Source: CAZGXM01 sp964529795 (GTDB taxonomy: Bacteria; Bacillota; JADQBR01). Taken from it: a stretch of 64,000 nt of DNA. A program made the translations under genes and the position numbers. The notes under the pieces were generated by a model, which saw only the letters and a program-made list of their open reading frames with translations, was not told the DNA's origin and made no database searches. This document shows positions 7,082 to 15,744 of the stretch, piece by piece (position 1 is the first letter of the stretch; each line of letters begins with the position of its first letter). The stretch is from positions 1 to 64,000 of the forward strand of contig CAZGXM010000004.1 of the NCBI GenBank assembly GCA_964529795.1, given 5' to 3'.

Positions 7082-8617
7082 CTACTCTATCCTCTCCAGA
7101 CTCTCTTCGCCAACCTCAAAGACCAGTTTGTTCAGTGCGTTGATATAGGCCTTGGCACTCGCCTCAATGATGTCTGTACTGATGCCGCGGCCGATATAGA
7201 CCCGGTCGCCGCATTTTATCTTGGCGGTCACTTCGCCGATGGCGTCCTTGCCGCCGGTCACCGCACTGAGGTTGTAGTACATCAGGGAAACTTTAATATT
7301 TGTCACCTTGTCAATGGCCTTGAACGCCGCGTCTACCGGCCCTTCACCGCAGGCTGCCTCCTCTATCAAGTCCTCACCGACTCTGAGACCTACGGTGGCC
7401 GTGGGCACGATACGGTTACCCGAGGAAATATGCAGGTGTTCCAACTGGAATTTCTCCGGGATACGGCGAAGTTCCGACTCGACAATGGCTTCAATATCCT
7501 TGTCGCTGATTTCTTTTTTCCGGTCCGCCAGGTTTTTAAACCGGGTAAAAGCCTTGTCAAGTTCCGCCTGGTCCAATTCAAAGCCCAGTTCCTTCAGGCG
7601 CTGACGGAAAGCATGACGTCCGGAATGCTTGCCCAGGACAATGTTGTTCTGTACCAGGCCGATCATTTCCGGGTTCATAATTTCATAAGTAGTACGCTCT
7701 TTCAGCACCCCGTCCTGGTGGATGCCGGACTCGTGGGCAAAGGCATTGCGGCCAACAATGGCCTTGTTGGGTTGAATGACCATGCCGGTCAGGCGGCTGA
7801 CCAGCTTGCTGGCGCGGTAAATTTCCCTGGTATTGATTTCCGTATAATAATCATAAAAGTCCTTGCGGGTGTAAAGGGCCATTACCACCTCTTCCAGGGC
7901 AGTGTTGCCCGCCCGCTCACCGATGCCGTTCACCGCACATTCCACCTGCTGGGCGCCGTTGGCCACTGCCGCCAGGGAGTTGGCCACCGCCAAACCCAAA
8001 TCATTGTGGCAGTGCACACTTAAAATGGCCCTGTCAATGTTGGGCACCTTCCGCCTGATGGCAGCGATAAAGCGCCCGAATTCTTCCGGGGTGGCGTAGC
8101 CCACCGTATCCGGGATGTTAATAGTGGTAGCGCCGGCGTCAATGGCTGCCCCCACTACCTGGCAGACAAAGTCCAGGTCGCTGCGGAAAGCATCCTCCGG
8201 GGAAAATTCCACATCGTCGGTATACTGTTTGGCATGCCTTACCCCCCGGACGGCCTTTGCAAGCACTTCCTCCCGGGAAAGCTGCAGCTTGTATTTCATG
8301 TGAATTTCAGAGGTAGCAATAAATGTATGAATCCGGGGTTTGGCCGCAGCCTTCACAGCCTCCCAGGCCCGGTCTATATCCTGAGGAGCAATACGGGCCA
8401 GCGCCGCAATGGTAGGTCCCTTAACGTTTTCCGCAATGGCACGTACCGCCTGGAAATCTCCCTCGGAGGCAATGGGGAAGCCCGCTTCAATAATGTCCAC
8501 ACCCAGCCGTGCCAGTTGGGTGGCTATTTCCAGCTTTTCGTTGATATTGAGGCTGACGCCGGGAGACTGCTCCCCGTCGCGCAGGGTTGTGTCAAAGATA
8601 TACACTCGTTTACTCAC
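7082..8617 (-). CDS. leuA: 2-isopropylmalate synthase
   Basis: First committed enzyme of leucine synthesis, condensing 2-ketoisovalerate with acetyl-CoA. The start is a GTG at 8617 (VSKRVYIFDTTLRDGEQSPG) with AGGAGG upstream; the open frame extends further but that part overlaps ilvB2 in another frame. The 511-residue protein shows the TIM-barrel motifs DTTLRDGEQSPG, SVHCHNDLGLAVANS and NGIGERAGNT, and a full C-terminal leucine-feedback domain. It overlaps the end of ilvB2 by eight bases (GTGAGTAA), suggesting coupled translation. Confidence 0.97.
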   Translation of the reverse strand: MSKRVYIFDTTLRDGEQSPGVSLNINEKLEIATQLARLGVDIIEAGFPIASEGDFQAVRAIAENVKGPTIAALARIAPQDIDRAWEAVKAAAKPRIHTFIATSEIHMKYKLQLSREEVLAKAVRGVRHAKQYTDDVEFSPEDAFRSDLDFVCQVVGAAIDAGATTINIPDTVGYATPEEFGRFIAAIRRKVPNIDRAILSVHCHNDLGLAVANSLAAVANGAQQVECAVNGIGERAGNTALEEVVMALYTRKDFYDYYTEINTREIYRASKLVSRLTGMVIQPNKAIVGRNAFAHESGIHQDGVLKERTTYEIMNPEMIGLVQNNIVLGKHSGRHAFRQRLKELGFELDQAELDKAFTRFKNLADRKKEISDKDIEAIVESELRRIPEKFQLEHLHISSGNRIVPTATVGLRVGEDLIEEAACGEGPVDAAFKAIDKVTNIKVSLMYYNLSAVTGGKDAIGEVTAKIKCGDRVYIGRGISTDIIEASAKAYINALNKLVFEVGEESLERIE

Positions 8618-10301
8618 AATCTTCCTCCTCTCCGAAAGGAAACTGCACCATTTCGTCCAGTCCCCGGGCATTGGGAACCATGGGCAATACAAGTTCCTCC
8701 TCACTGATAGTCACTTCGATTACAGTCAACCTACCGTTGTTAACTGCCTCGGTGAGTACCGGCTCAATCTGGTCCGGCGTCTCTATCTTCAAGCCCACGG
8801 CATCGTAGCACCGGGCAAGGTTGACAAAATCCGGATTGCCGCTGAAAGTTACTGCCGTATAACGCTTGTCACAGTAAAAATGCTGCAGCTGGCGTACCAG
8901 TCCCAGACTGTTATTGTTAAATAAAAGTACCTTGATAGGCAAATTCTGCTCCCGGGCAGTACCCATTTCCGCCATGCTCATCTGGAAGCTGCCGTCTCCG
9001 GTCACGGCAATCACCAAGGCTTCAGGGTCTGCCATCTGGGCGCCGATGGCCGCCGGGAAACCATAACCCATGGTCCCCAAACCGCCGGAAGTTAAAAATG
9101 AGCGCGGCCGGACAAAGCCGTAGAACTGGGCCGCCCACATCTGGTGCTGACCCACATCGGCGGTAACTATGGCCCGGTGTTTGGTAATTTCACCAAGCTT
9201 TTGAATTACATGCTGGGGACGCAGCTTTTTCCCGTTACCGTACTTTAACGGGTGTGCCTGCCGCCACTGCTCTATTTGTTCCAACCAAGCCGGATGTTCC
9301 TTTTCGCCCAGTTTGTCCAGGAGTTCGGTCAAGACCAGGCGGATGTCTCCCACAATGGGTACGTCCACTACCACGTTTTTACCAATCTCCGCCGGGTCAA
9401 TGTCCAGGTGAATGATTTTCGCCCGGGGAGCAAACTTTTCCACAACGCTGGTAACCCGGTCATCAAAGCGTACACCAAGTCCAATAAGCAAATCCGCTCC
9501 CGTAATCGCGTAGTTGGCCACGGGAGTACCGTGCAGGCCCAGCATTCCCAAGGAGAGGTGTCTGTCCTCAGGAAAACTTCCCAGTCCCATCAAGGTGGTG
9601 GTGACGGGTATTTGGGCGCGCTGGGCCAGAGCCACCAGTTCTTCGGTGGCACCGGAGTTTATCACACCGCCGCCCACGTAGATTACCGGCTTTTCCGCCT
9701 CATTTATCAGTTTGAGAGCCCGGTTTATCTGCTGCGGGTGGCCTTGGTAGTTGGGCTTGTATCCCCGCAGTTCCACCTGCTGCACAGGCTTTACGGAACA
9801 TGGTGCCGCGGAAACGTCCTTGGGAATGTCAATCAGCACCGGTCCCGGCCGGCCTGTACTGGCAATATGAACAGCCTCCTTGACAATTCCTGGCAGGTCG
9901 TTTGCTTTTTTTACCAGGTAGTTATGCTTGGTAATGGGCATGGTTATCCCGGTGATATCCACTTCCTGGAAGGCATCGGTTCCTACCATGCTGGTGGCCA
10001 CCTGACCCGTTATAATCACCACGGGGACGGAATCCATGTATGCAGTGGCAATGCCGGTTACCAGGTTTGTGGCCCCCGGCCCGGAAGTAGCCATGCACAC
10101 CCCGGGTTTACCGGTAGTGCGGGCATACCCGTTGGCCATATGCACCGCGGCCTGCTCGTTACGTACCAGGATATGCTGAATGTCAGATTCCCGCAGTGCA
10201 TCGTAAATAGGCAGGACCGCTCCCCCGGGGTACCCAAAAATTTTAGTTACATTCTCCGCTTGCAGGCTTTTAATCAATGCTTGTGCCCCTGTAATCCCAA
10301 T
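8610..10301 (-). CDS. ilvB: Acetolactate synthase large subunit, second copy (IlvB2)
   Basis: ThDP-dependent acetohydroxyacid synthase. Motifs: FGYPGGAVLPIYDAL, the catalytic Glu in RNEQAAVHMANGYAR, and the ThDP-Mg motif GDGSFQM with NNN about 30 residues later. In the active-site stretch this copy reads VRQLQ where most enzymes, including IlvB1 upstream, read VRQWQ; that Trp governs preference for 2-ketobutyrate in E. coli AHAS II, so this copy may favour pyruvate. No ATG, GTG or TTG precedes the conserved ITGAQALIKSL; the coordinate given uses an ATT codon at 10301 behind GGAGGT, while a TTG at 10277 would cut off that helix. Lies between ilvN and leuA. Confidence 0.9.
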   Translation of the reverse strand: MGITGAQALIKSLQAENVTKIFGYPGGAVLPIYDALRESDIQHILVRNEQAAVHMANGYARTTGKPGVCMATSGPGATNLVTGIATAYMDSVPVVIITGQVATSMVGTDAFQEVDITGITMPITKHNYLVKKANDLPGIVKEAVHIASTGRPGPVLIDIPKDVSAAPCSVKPVQQVELRGYKPNYQGHPQQINRALKLINEAEKPVIYVGGGVINSGATEELVALAQRAQIPVTTTLMGLGSFPEDRHLSLGMLGLHGTPVANYAITGADLLIGLGVRFDDRVTSVVEKFAPRAKIIHLDIDPAEIGKNVVVDVPIVGDIRLVLTELLDKLGEKEHPAWLEQIEQWRQAHPLKYGNGKKLRPQHVIQKLGEITKHRAIVTADVGQHQMWAAQFYGFVRPRSFLTSGGLGTMGYGFPAAIGAQMADPEALVIAVTGDGSFQMSMAEMGTAREQNLPIKVLLFNNNSLGLVRQLQHFYCDKRYTAVTFSGNPDFVNLARCYDAVGLKIETPDQIEPVLTEAVNNGRLTVIEVTISEEELVLPMVPNARGLDEMVQFPFGEEEDCE

Positions 10302-10325
10302 TTTCTGTGCACCTCCAAACTATTT

Positions 10326-10823
10326 TTATCCCTGACCATTACGTACTTTTAGACCGCGCACCATGGCAATTTTCCCGGTGCGTACCACTTCGCGAAGACC
10401 AAAAGGTCGTAATGAAGTCTCAATTGCACTGATTTTTCCCGTATCACCTGTTGCTTCAATAATGAGAGAATCCCTGCCGATATCCACTATCCGTGCCCGG
10501 AAGATATCCACTATCTGCATAATTTCTCCCCTGGTACTAGGGTCTGCATTCACTTTGATGAGGATCAATTCCCGGTCCACAAACTGGTCCTGGGTAATGT
10601 CGCTGAGCTTGATCACGTCCACCAGTTTGTGCAGCTGTTTGCTCACCTGCTCGATCACCCGGTCATCCCCATCCACCACAATAGTCATACGGGAAATGTC
10701 CGGGTCCTCGGTTTGCCCTACTGCCAAACTTTCAATGTTGTAACCCCTGCGGGCAAACAGGCCGGCAATTCTGGTCAAAACACCGGGTCTGTTTTCCACC
10801 AACACCGACAAGGTATGTTTCAC
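10326..10823 (-). CDS. ilvN: Acetolactate synthase small (regulatory) subunit
   Basis: ACT-domain regulatory subunit that activates the large subunit and confers valine feedback. The 165 residues start MKHTLSVLVENRPGVLTRIA, a typical ACT beta-alpha-beta unit (residues 3-75), followed by the second IlvN C-terminal domain with AIETSLRPFGLREVVRTGKI. Length is that of the long IlvH-type small subunit. Its start overlaps the end of ilvB1 by four bases. It is flanked on both sides by large-subunit genes and may serve both. Confidence 0.97.
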   Translation of the reverse strand: MKHTLSVLVENRPGVLTRIAGLFARRGYNIESLAVGQTEDPDISRMTIVVDGDDRVIEQVSKQLHKLVDVIKLSDITQDQFVDRELILIKVNADPSTRGEIMQIVDIFRARIVDIGRDSLIIEATGDTGKISAIETSLRPFGLREVVRTGKIAMVRGLKVRNGQG

Positions 10824-12526
10824 TTCCTGCCACCCCCCAGCATTTTATTTAACGAGCCTCCGGCAGGCACCATGGGGAAAACGTTCTCTTCCTCATCCAC
10901 CACAAAATCAATGACAAAGGTCTTGGGAGAGGCCATTGCCTGCTCCAGGACAGGCCTGACGTCTTCCGGGCGCTCAACCCGCAGGCCTTCCGCCCCGTAA
11001 GCTTCAGCCAGTTTTGCGAAGTCCGGGCTTCCCTCCAAGTAGGTGTGGGAATAGCGCCGGTCAAAGAACAGTTCCTGCCACTGGCGCACCATGCCCAGGT
11101 AGCGGTTATTCAGAATAGCGACATTGATGGGCAGGCCGTATTGTACCGCCGTGGCCAGTTCCTGGGAATTCATCTGAAAGCTGCCGTCCCCGGCAATGTC
11201 AAATACCACGGCATCGGGAAAAGCCATCTGGACACCGATAGCTGCAGGAAAACCAAAACCCATGGTTCCCAGGCCCCCGGAGGATACAAAGCGCCGCGAG
11301 TACCGGCATTGATAATACTGAGCCGCCCACATCTGGTTTTGGCCCACATCCGTGGCAATAAATGCCTCACCTCTGGTAACTTCACAGATTTGTTCGATCA
11401 CATATTGGGGTTTAATAACCTTTCCGGTCTTGCAGTAACTGAGCGGGTATTGCCGCCGCCAGCGTTCTATTTTATCCAGCCATGCCTGATGCCGCTGAGG
11501 CTTTACTTCTTTCAGCAGGTCCGCCAGCACTTCCCGCACATTGCCCACCAAGGGGATATCCGCCCGGACGTTTTTGCCGATTTCCGCCGGGTCAATATCC
11601 ACGTGGATAATGGTAGCGTTCGGTGCAAAGGTATCCACACGCCCGGTTACCCGGTCGTCAAAACGCACTCCCAGACCAATCACCACGTCGCTTTCAGTGA
11701 TGGCATAATTGGCATAGCAAGTACCATGCATCCCCAGCATACCCAGAGAGAGGAAATGGGTGCCCGGAAAAGCTCCCTTGGCCATGAGAGTAGTGGTAAC
11801 CGGCGCATTTATTCTCTCAGCAAAGGTAAGCAGTTCTTCATGGGCGCCCGCGGCAATAATACCGCCTCCGGCATAAATCACCGGTTTCTCAGCTTCATTA
11901 ATGGCCTTAACCGCCTGGTTAAGTTTGGCGGTAATACCATTATAGACGTATTTATATCCGGGTAAATTTATTTCCGGGGGATAGACAAACTCCGTCTCCG
12001 CCGCGGCAACATCCTTGGGCAGGTCTATCACCACCGGCCCGGGACGACCGGTAGTGGCAATATGGAAAGCCTCCCGCATGATCCGCGCCAAATCTCTTAC
12101 ATCTTTGACCAGGTAGCTGTATTTTGTAATCGGTTGGGTAATGCCGGTAATGTCGGCCTCCTGAAAGGAGTCCCGGCCGATCATGTTGCATGCTACCTGC
12201 CCGGTAATGGCAATCAGGGGTATGGAGTCCATATAGGCATTGGCTATGCCGGTGACCAGGTTTGTGGCACCGGGTCCGGACGTAGCAATGACCACACCGG
12301 GTTTTCCCGTGGCCCGGGCATAGCCGTCGGCAGCATGCACCGCTCCCTGCTCGTGCCTGGTTAAAACATGTTTTATTTCCGTTTCGTCATATAAAGCATC
12401 ATAGAGAAATAATACCGCGCCGCCGGGATAGCCAAACACTACCTCCACCCCTTCGGCTTTGAGCGCCTCCATCATAATCTGCGCTCCGGTCAGCTTTTTA
12501 GCTACTGAATCCCCAATTTCCGTCAC
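10820..12526 (-). CDS. ilvB: Acetolactate synthase large subunit, first copy (IlvB1)
   Basis: ThDP enzyme making acetolactate and acetohydroxybutyrate. Conserved parts: LTGAQIMMEALKAEGVEVVF, FGYPGGAVLFLYDALYD, RHEQGAVHAADGYARATG (catalytic Glu), GDGSFQM and LNNRYLGMVRQWQ with the canonical Trp. About 568 residues from the GTG at 12526. That GTG overlaps the GGAGG itself, whereas an in-frame ATT at 12517 has ideal eight-base spacing, as in ilvB2, so the true start may be ATT. Two bases... the gene begins five bases after the ilvD stop, and its end overlaps ilvN by four bases. Confidence 0.95.
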   Translation of the reverse strand: MTEIGDSVAKKLTGAQIMMEALKAEGVEVVFGYPGGAVLFLYDALYDETEIKHVLTRHEQGAVHAADGYARATGKPGVVIATSGPGATNLVTGIANAYMDSIPLIAITGQVACNMIGRDSFQEADITGITQPITKYSYLVKDVRDLARIMREAFHIATTGRPGPVVIDLPKDVAAAETEFVYPPEINLPGYKYVYNGITAKLNQAVKAINEAEKPVIYAGGGIIAAGAHEELLTFAERINAPVTTTLMAKGAFPGTHFLSLGMLGMHGTCYANYAITESDVVIGLGVRFDDRVTGRVDTFAPNATIIHVDIDPAEIGKNVRADIPLVGNVREVLADLLKEVKPQRHQAWLDKIERWRRQYPLSYCKTGKVIKPQYVIEQICEVTRGEAFIATDVGQNQMWAAQYYQCRYSRRFVSSGGLGTMGFGFPAAIGVQMAFPDAVVFDIAGDGSFQMNSQELATAVQYGLPINVAILNNRYLGMVRQWQELFFDRRYSHTYLEGSPDFAKLAEAYGAEGLRVERPEDVRPVLEQAMASPKTFVIDFVVDEEENVFPMVPAGGSLNKMLGGGRK

Positions 12527-12531
12527 CTCCG

Positions 12532-14193
12532 CTATTTCTTAAACACTGCACCGGTACTGGCGGACGTTACCATCCCTGCGTAACGGGCCATATACCCGGA
12601 TTTGATTTTCGGTTCAGGTTTTTGCCAGTTACGGCGCCTTCTTTCCAGTTCGGCATCATCCACCAGCAGCCGCAGGCTGTGGTTGAGTATATCGATAGCA
12701 ATGGTATCTCCTTCCTCAACCAGGGCAATGGGACCGCCTTCCGCAGCTTCCGGGGAAATATGACCGATAGATGCTCCCCGGGTAGCGCCGGAAAATCGGC
12801 CGTCGGTGATCAGTGCCACGGATTCGTCCAATCCCATTCCCGCTACTGCCGAGGTGGGCGTGAGCATCTCCCGCATTCCGGGACCGCCCTTGGGCCCTTC
12901 GTAACGAATGACAATCACGTCACCGGGTTTAATCTCCTTGGCCCAAATAGCCTTGACAGCCTCTTCCTCGGAGTCAAAAACGCGGGCCGGCCCTTGGTGA
13001 GTGAGCATCTTTTCCGCCACTGCCGCTTTTTTCACCACCGCCCCATCGGGGGCAAGATTACCCCAGAGAACGGCCAGGCCGCCGCTTTTACTGTATGCAG
13101 TATCCAGAGAGCGAATCACGCTGCTGTCTTTCACCCGGGCGGCACTGATATTTTCGGCAACGGTACGCCCCGTTGCAGTGATTAATTGATTATGAATAAG
13201 TCCCAAATCATCCAGTTGCTTCATTACCGCCGGAATACCGCCGGCTTGGTCCAAATCCTCCAGGTGGTGCTCCCCTGCAGGACTTAATTTGCATAAATGA
13301 GGCGTCTTGTTGCTGATGTCATTAACTTTTCTCAAATTAAGTTCTATTCCCGCCTCATGAGCTATGGCAAGCAAGTGCAAAATGGTATTGGTGGAACAGC
13401 CCATCGCCATGTCCACGGTAAGGGCATTCTCAAAAGCCTGCTCGGTTAAAATAGCCAACGGTTTGATGTTCCGTTCCAGCAGCGCCATCACCTGCATTCC
13501 CGCCTGCTTGGCCAGCCGCTTCCTGGCGGCGTGCACCGCCGGAATAGTGCCGTTGCCAGGCAGTCCCAGTCCCAGTACCTCCGTGAGACAGTTCATGGAA
13601 TTGGCGGTAAACATACCGGAGCAGGAACCACAGCCGGGACAGGAGCCATTTTCCACTTCCGCCAGCTGTTCCAGGGTAATTTTCCCCGCTTCATAGGCGC
13701 CTACCGCCTCAAATACCTGGTTTAAATCCAGATCCCGGTTGTTTAACCGACCTGCCAGCATGGGCCCACCGCTGACAAAAATAGAGGGAAGGTTTAACCT
13801 TGCTGCTGCCATCAGCATCCCCGGTACTACTTTGTCGCAATTGGGGATAAATACCAGTGAATCAAAGGCATGGGCCCGGGCCATAATTTCCACAGAATCG
13901 GCTATCAGTTCCCGGCTGCTCAGGGAGTACTTCATTCCGTCATGACCCATGGCCACCCCGTCACACACGGCAATGGCAGGAAACTCCAGCGGTGTCCCCC
14001 CGACCATCCGCACCCCCGCCTTAACAGCCTCGGCAATCTCCCTGAGATGAACGTGGCCGGGTACAACTTCGTTAAATGAATTGACCACACCAACCAGTGG
14101 GCGGTTTATTTCCTCATCAGTTAAGCCGGTAGCTTTCAGCAGTGACCGGTGCGGTGCACGATTTATACCTTCTTTCACAAGCTTGCTTTCCAT
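12532..14193 (-). CDS. ilvD: Dihydroxy-acid dehydratase
   Basis: Fe-S enzyme that dehydrates dihydroxyisovalerate and dihydroxymethylvalerate to the 2-keto acids. The start chosen is the ATG at 14193 (MESKLVKEG) eight bases after AGGGAG; an upstream GTG sits inside that site. The 553 residues contain the cluster cysteines in IPNCDKVVPGM (near residue 118) and GSCPGCGSCSGMFTANS (near 190), and the metal-binding VCDGVAMGHDGM. Second gene of the operon, 36 bases after ilvE. Confidence 0.97.
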   Translation of the reverse strand: MESKLVKEGINRAPHRSLLKATGLTDEEINRPLVGVVNSFNEVVPGHVHLREIAEAVKAGVRMVGGTPLEFPAIAVCDGVAMGHDGMKYSLSSRELIADSVEIMARAHAFDSLVFIPNCDKVVPGMLMAAARLNLPSIFVSGGPMLAGRLNNRDLDLNQVFEAVGAYEAGKITLEQLAEVENGSCPGCGSCSGMFTANSMNCLTEVLGLGLPGNGTIPAVHAARKRLAKQAGMQVMALLERNIKPLAILTEQAFENALTVDMAMGCSTNTILHLLAIAHEAGIELNLRKVNDISNKTPHLCKLSPAGEHHLEDLDQAGGIPAVMKQLDDLGLIHNQLITATGRTVAENISAARVKDSSVIRSLDTAYSKSGGLAVLWGNLAPDGAVVKKAAVAEKMLTHQGPARVFDSEEEAVKAIWAKEIKPGDVIVIRYEGPKGGPGMREMLTPTSAVAGMGLDESVALITDGRFSGATRGASIGHISPEAAEGGPIALVEEGDTIAIDILNHSLRLLVDDAELERRRRNWQKPEPKIKSGYMARYAGMVTSASTGAVFKK

Positions 14194-14229
14194 GAAAATC
14201 ACTCCCTAAATTCCACTGAAAATTTGGTA

Positions 14230-15105
14230 TTAATATATAGGTGGCCCGTCTACTTTTGTCAACTCCCGGAAATCAGCAATTAAACTTTTCGTAATCTCTC
14301 CCGGTTGCCCTTCACCCACAACTCTGCCGTCTACTTTTACCACGGGGATAACCTCTGCCGCAGTACCGGTGAGGAAACATTCATCGGCAGTAAACACGTC
14401 ATGCCGGGTAAAGAGTTTTTCCAATACCTCTATTCCTCTCTTTTCCGCCAGCTTCATGACGGCATTGCGGGTAATACCTTCTAAAATGCCGACGAAAGGC
14501 GGTGGGGTAATCAACTCTCCGTGTTTGACGATAAAAATATTATCCCCCGTTGCTTCCGCCACATAACCATCATTGTTTAACATGATAGCCTCAGGCGAAT
14601 TGGTGAGATTTGCTTCAATTTTAGCCATAATATTATTAAGGTAATTCAAGGATTTTACCCGGGGGTTCATTGCCTCAGGAATATTACGGCGGGTAGACAC
14701 TGTTACCACCTCGAGACCTTTTTCATAAAGTTCCTCGGGGTAGAGACGGATGCCGGCAGCAATGCAAAATACCAGTGCGCGCGGGCATTTTCTGGGATCC
14801 AGTCCCAGGTCTCCCTTGCCCCGGGTAACCACCAGGCGGATATACCCGTCCCGCAAATCGTTCCTGCGCAGGGTTTCCAAAACCACACCTGTCATTTCCT
14901 CGGGAGTCAGGTCAATCTTCAGCTGAATGGTACGCGCCGATTCATACAGTCTGTCAATGTGCTCCTGCAGTTTGAACACTCGTCCGTGATAGGCCCTGAT
15001 ACCTTCAAAAACACCGTCTCCGTAAAGCAGGCCGTGGTCAAATACCGAAACCCTGGCTTCTTCCTCCTGAACATACTCACCGTCAAAATAAATAATTAGC
15101 CCCAT
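14230..15105 (-). CDS. ilvE: Branched-chain amino acid aminotransferase
   Basis: PLP class IV transaminase that performs the last step of valine, leucine and isoleucine synthesis with glutamate as donor. The 291 residues start MGLIIYFDGEYVQEEEARVS, with FDHGLLYGDGVFEGIRAY, the PLP lysine in RVKSLNYLNNI near residue 160, and EATGDNIFIV. It is the first gene of the operon, reached through about 640 bases of leader RNA with a T-box and a ykkC-type aptamer. A GGGGG site lies ten bases before the ATG. Confidence 0.95.
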   Translation of the reverse strand: MGLIIYFDGEYVQEEEARVSVFDHGLLYGDGVFEGIRAYHGRVFKLQEHIDRLYESARTIQLKIDLTPEEMTGVVLETLRRNDLRDGYIRLVVTRGKGDLGLDPRKCPRALVFCIAAGIRLYPEELYEKGLEVVTVSTRRNIPEAMNPRVKSLNYLNNIMAKIEANLTNSPEAIMLNNDGYVAEATGDNIFIVKHGELITPPPFVGILEGITRNAVMKLAEKRGIEVLEKLFTRHDVFTADECFLTGTAAEVIPVVKVDGRVVGEGQPGEITKSLIADFRELTKVDGPPIY

Positions 15106-15191
15106 GAATCTCGTTCCCCCTTTTCTGGTTTCCCCAATGCTTTAGCCGGGACCGGCTTTACATTCAGGGTTATCTATACATAAATTGGTTA

Positions 15192-15250
15192 TAAAAAAAG
15201 ACTCAAAGATAAATTCCCAAGAGTGGAACCTATCCGCTGAGTCTTTTATC
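15192..15250 (-). terminator. Expression-platform terminator of the ykkC-type riboswitch
   Basis: On the minus strand AAAGACTCA pairs with TGAGTCTTT, with further pairing inside, followed by a run of seven T. The 5' arm overlaps the 3' end of the aptamer (GGGGATAAAAGACT), so ligand binding would be expected to hold that segment and prevent termination, an ON switch. Confidence 0.75.
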
Positions 15251-15335
15251 CCCACGGTGTAACATCCGGTCCGGATGCCTGTACCGCTCGGTCCAGTCCG
15301 GCTATTTGAGCCGCGGAACCCTAGGTACACTTCCC
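15236..15335 (-). ncRNA. ykkC-family riboswitch aptamer, probably ppGpp class (2a)
   Basis: The minus strand carries the ykkC signature in order: CTAGGGTTCCG at 15313-15323, then GACTGGACCGAGCGGTAC, a variable CCGGA hairpin, and ACACCGTGGGGATAAAAG. These blocks define the ykkC fold shared by the guanidine-I, ppGpp, PRPP and (d)NDP riboswitches. Assignment to the ppGpp subtype rests on its place before ilvE and a branched-chain amino acid operon, the known context of ykkC subtype 2a; the sequence alone was not scored against the subtype models. It follows a complete T-box and its own terminator overlaps its 3' end. Confidence 0.8.
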
Positions 15336-15404
15336 TCTTTACAGTCATGTGAAAACAGAAGCTGCACAAGGGTGAACTGTAGTTTGCAAAAATGCTTCAA
15401 GATA

Positions 15405-15443
15405 CAAAAAAGCCTCTAATCCCTAAAAATAGGGACGAGAGGA
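15405..15443 (-). terminator. T-box terminator
   Basis: Minus-strand hairpin CCTCT...TCCCTA-TTTT-TAGGGA...AGAGG followed by CTTTTTT. Its 5' arm is next to the T-box sequence, as expected for the alternative to the antiterminator. Confidence 0.88.
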
Positions 15444-15735
15444 CCCGCGGTACCACCCTGATTGCTGCAAGCTTTTATGCAACCTCTTAATTATGTGCCA
15501 GCTGACACAGGACGCTGTAACGGGCGTGCGCTTGCCCGGCGACCACCTAAACTCGATGTTCGAAGTTTGAACCCCGGTATTCCTCCGGGGTCAAAACTGC
15601 ATCGATTTCGGTGGTGCAGCTTAGAAGGGATATCAACCGGCAAGTATGCTGCCGGGCTTTCACCTGCCCCCGGCTCTCTAAAAACAGTGACTTACCCGCA
15701 ACGTGTCTTCCGCATTGCTTTTGGGACTGTGTATT
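15440..15735 (-). ncRNA. T-box leader, probably tRNA-Ile responsive
   Basis: The conserved T-box sequence AGGGTGGTACCGCG lies at 15446-15459 (minus). Upstream, the Stem I features AGAGAGCCGG and GGTGAAAGCCCGG are present, then GATATCCCTTCTAAGCTGC, where alignment with common T-box leaders puts ATC (isoleucine) in the specifier position. Uncharged tRNA should stabilise the antiterminator and allow read-through. Between Stem I and the T-box is a CCCCGG/CCGGGG hairpin and a TTCGAACATCGAG piece related to a repeat at 37324-37421. The specifier reading is inference. Confidence 0.88.
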
Positions 15736-15744
15736 TTAACCATT

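Noticed and set aside
6788..8023. Long plus-strand open frame (411 codons) opposite leuC/leuA
   Set aside because: It is antisense to two well-supported enzymes, has no ribosome site and its translation has no coherent domain; long reverse frames arise from the GC-rich third positions.
9252..10352. Plus-strand open frame (366 codons) opposite ilvB2
   Set aside because: Same reason: shadow of ilvB2, rich in His, Gln and Gly without domain structure.
15142..15369. 75-codon minus-strand frame in the ilv leader
   Set aside because: It spans the ykkC aptamer and its terminator; structured RNA explains the conservation better and no ribosome site precedes it.
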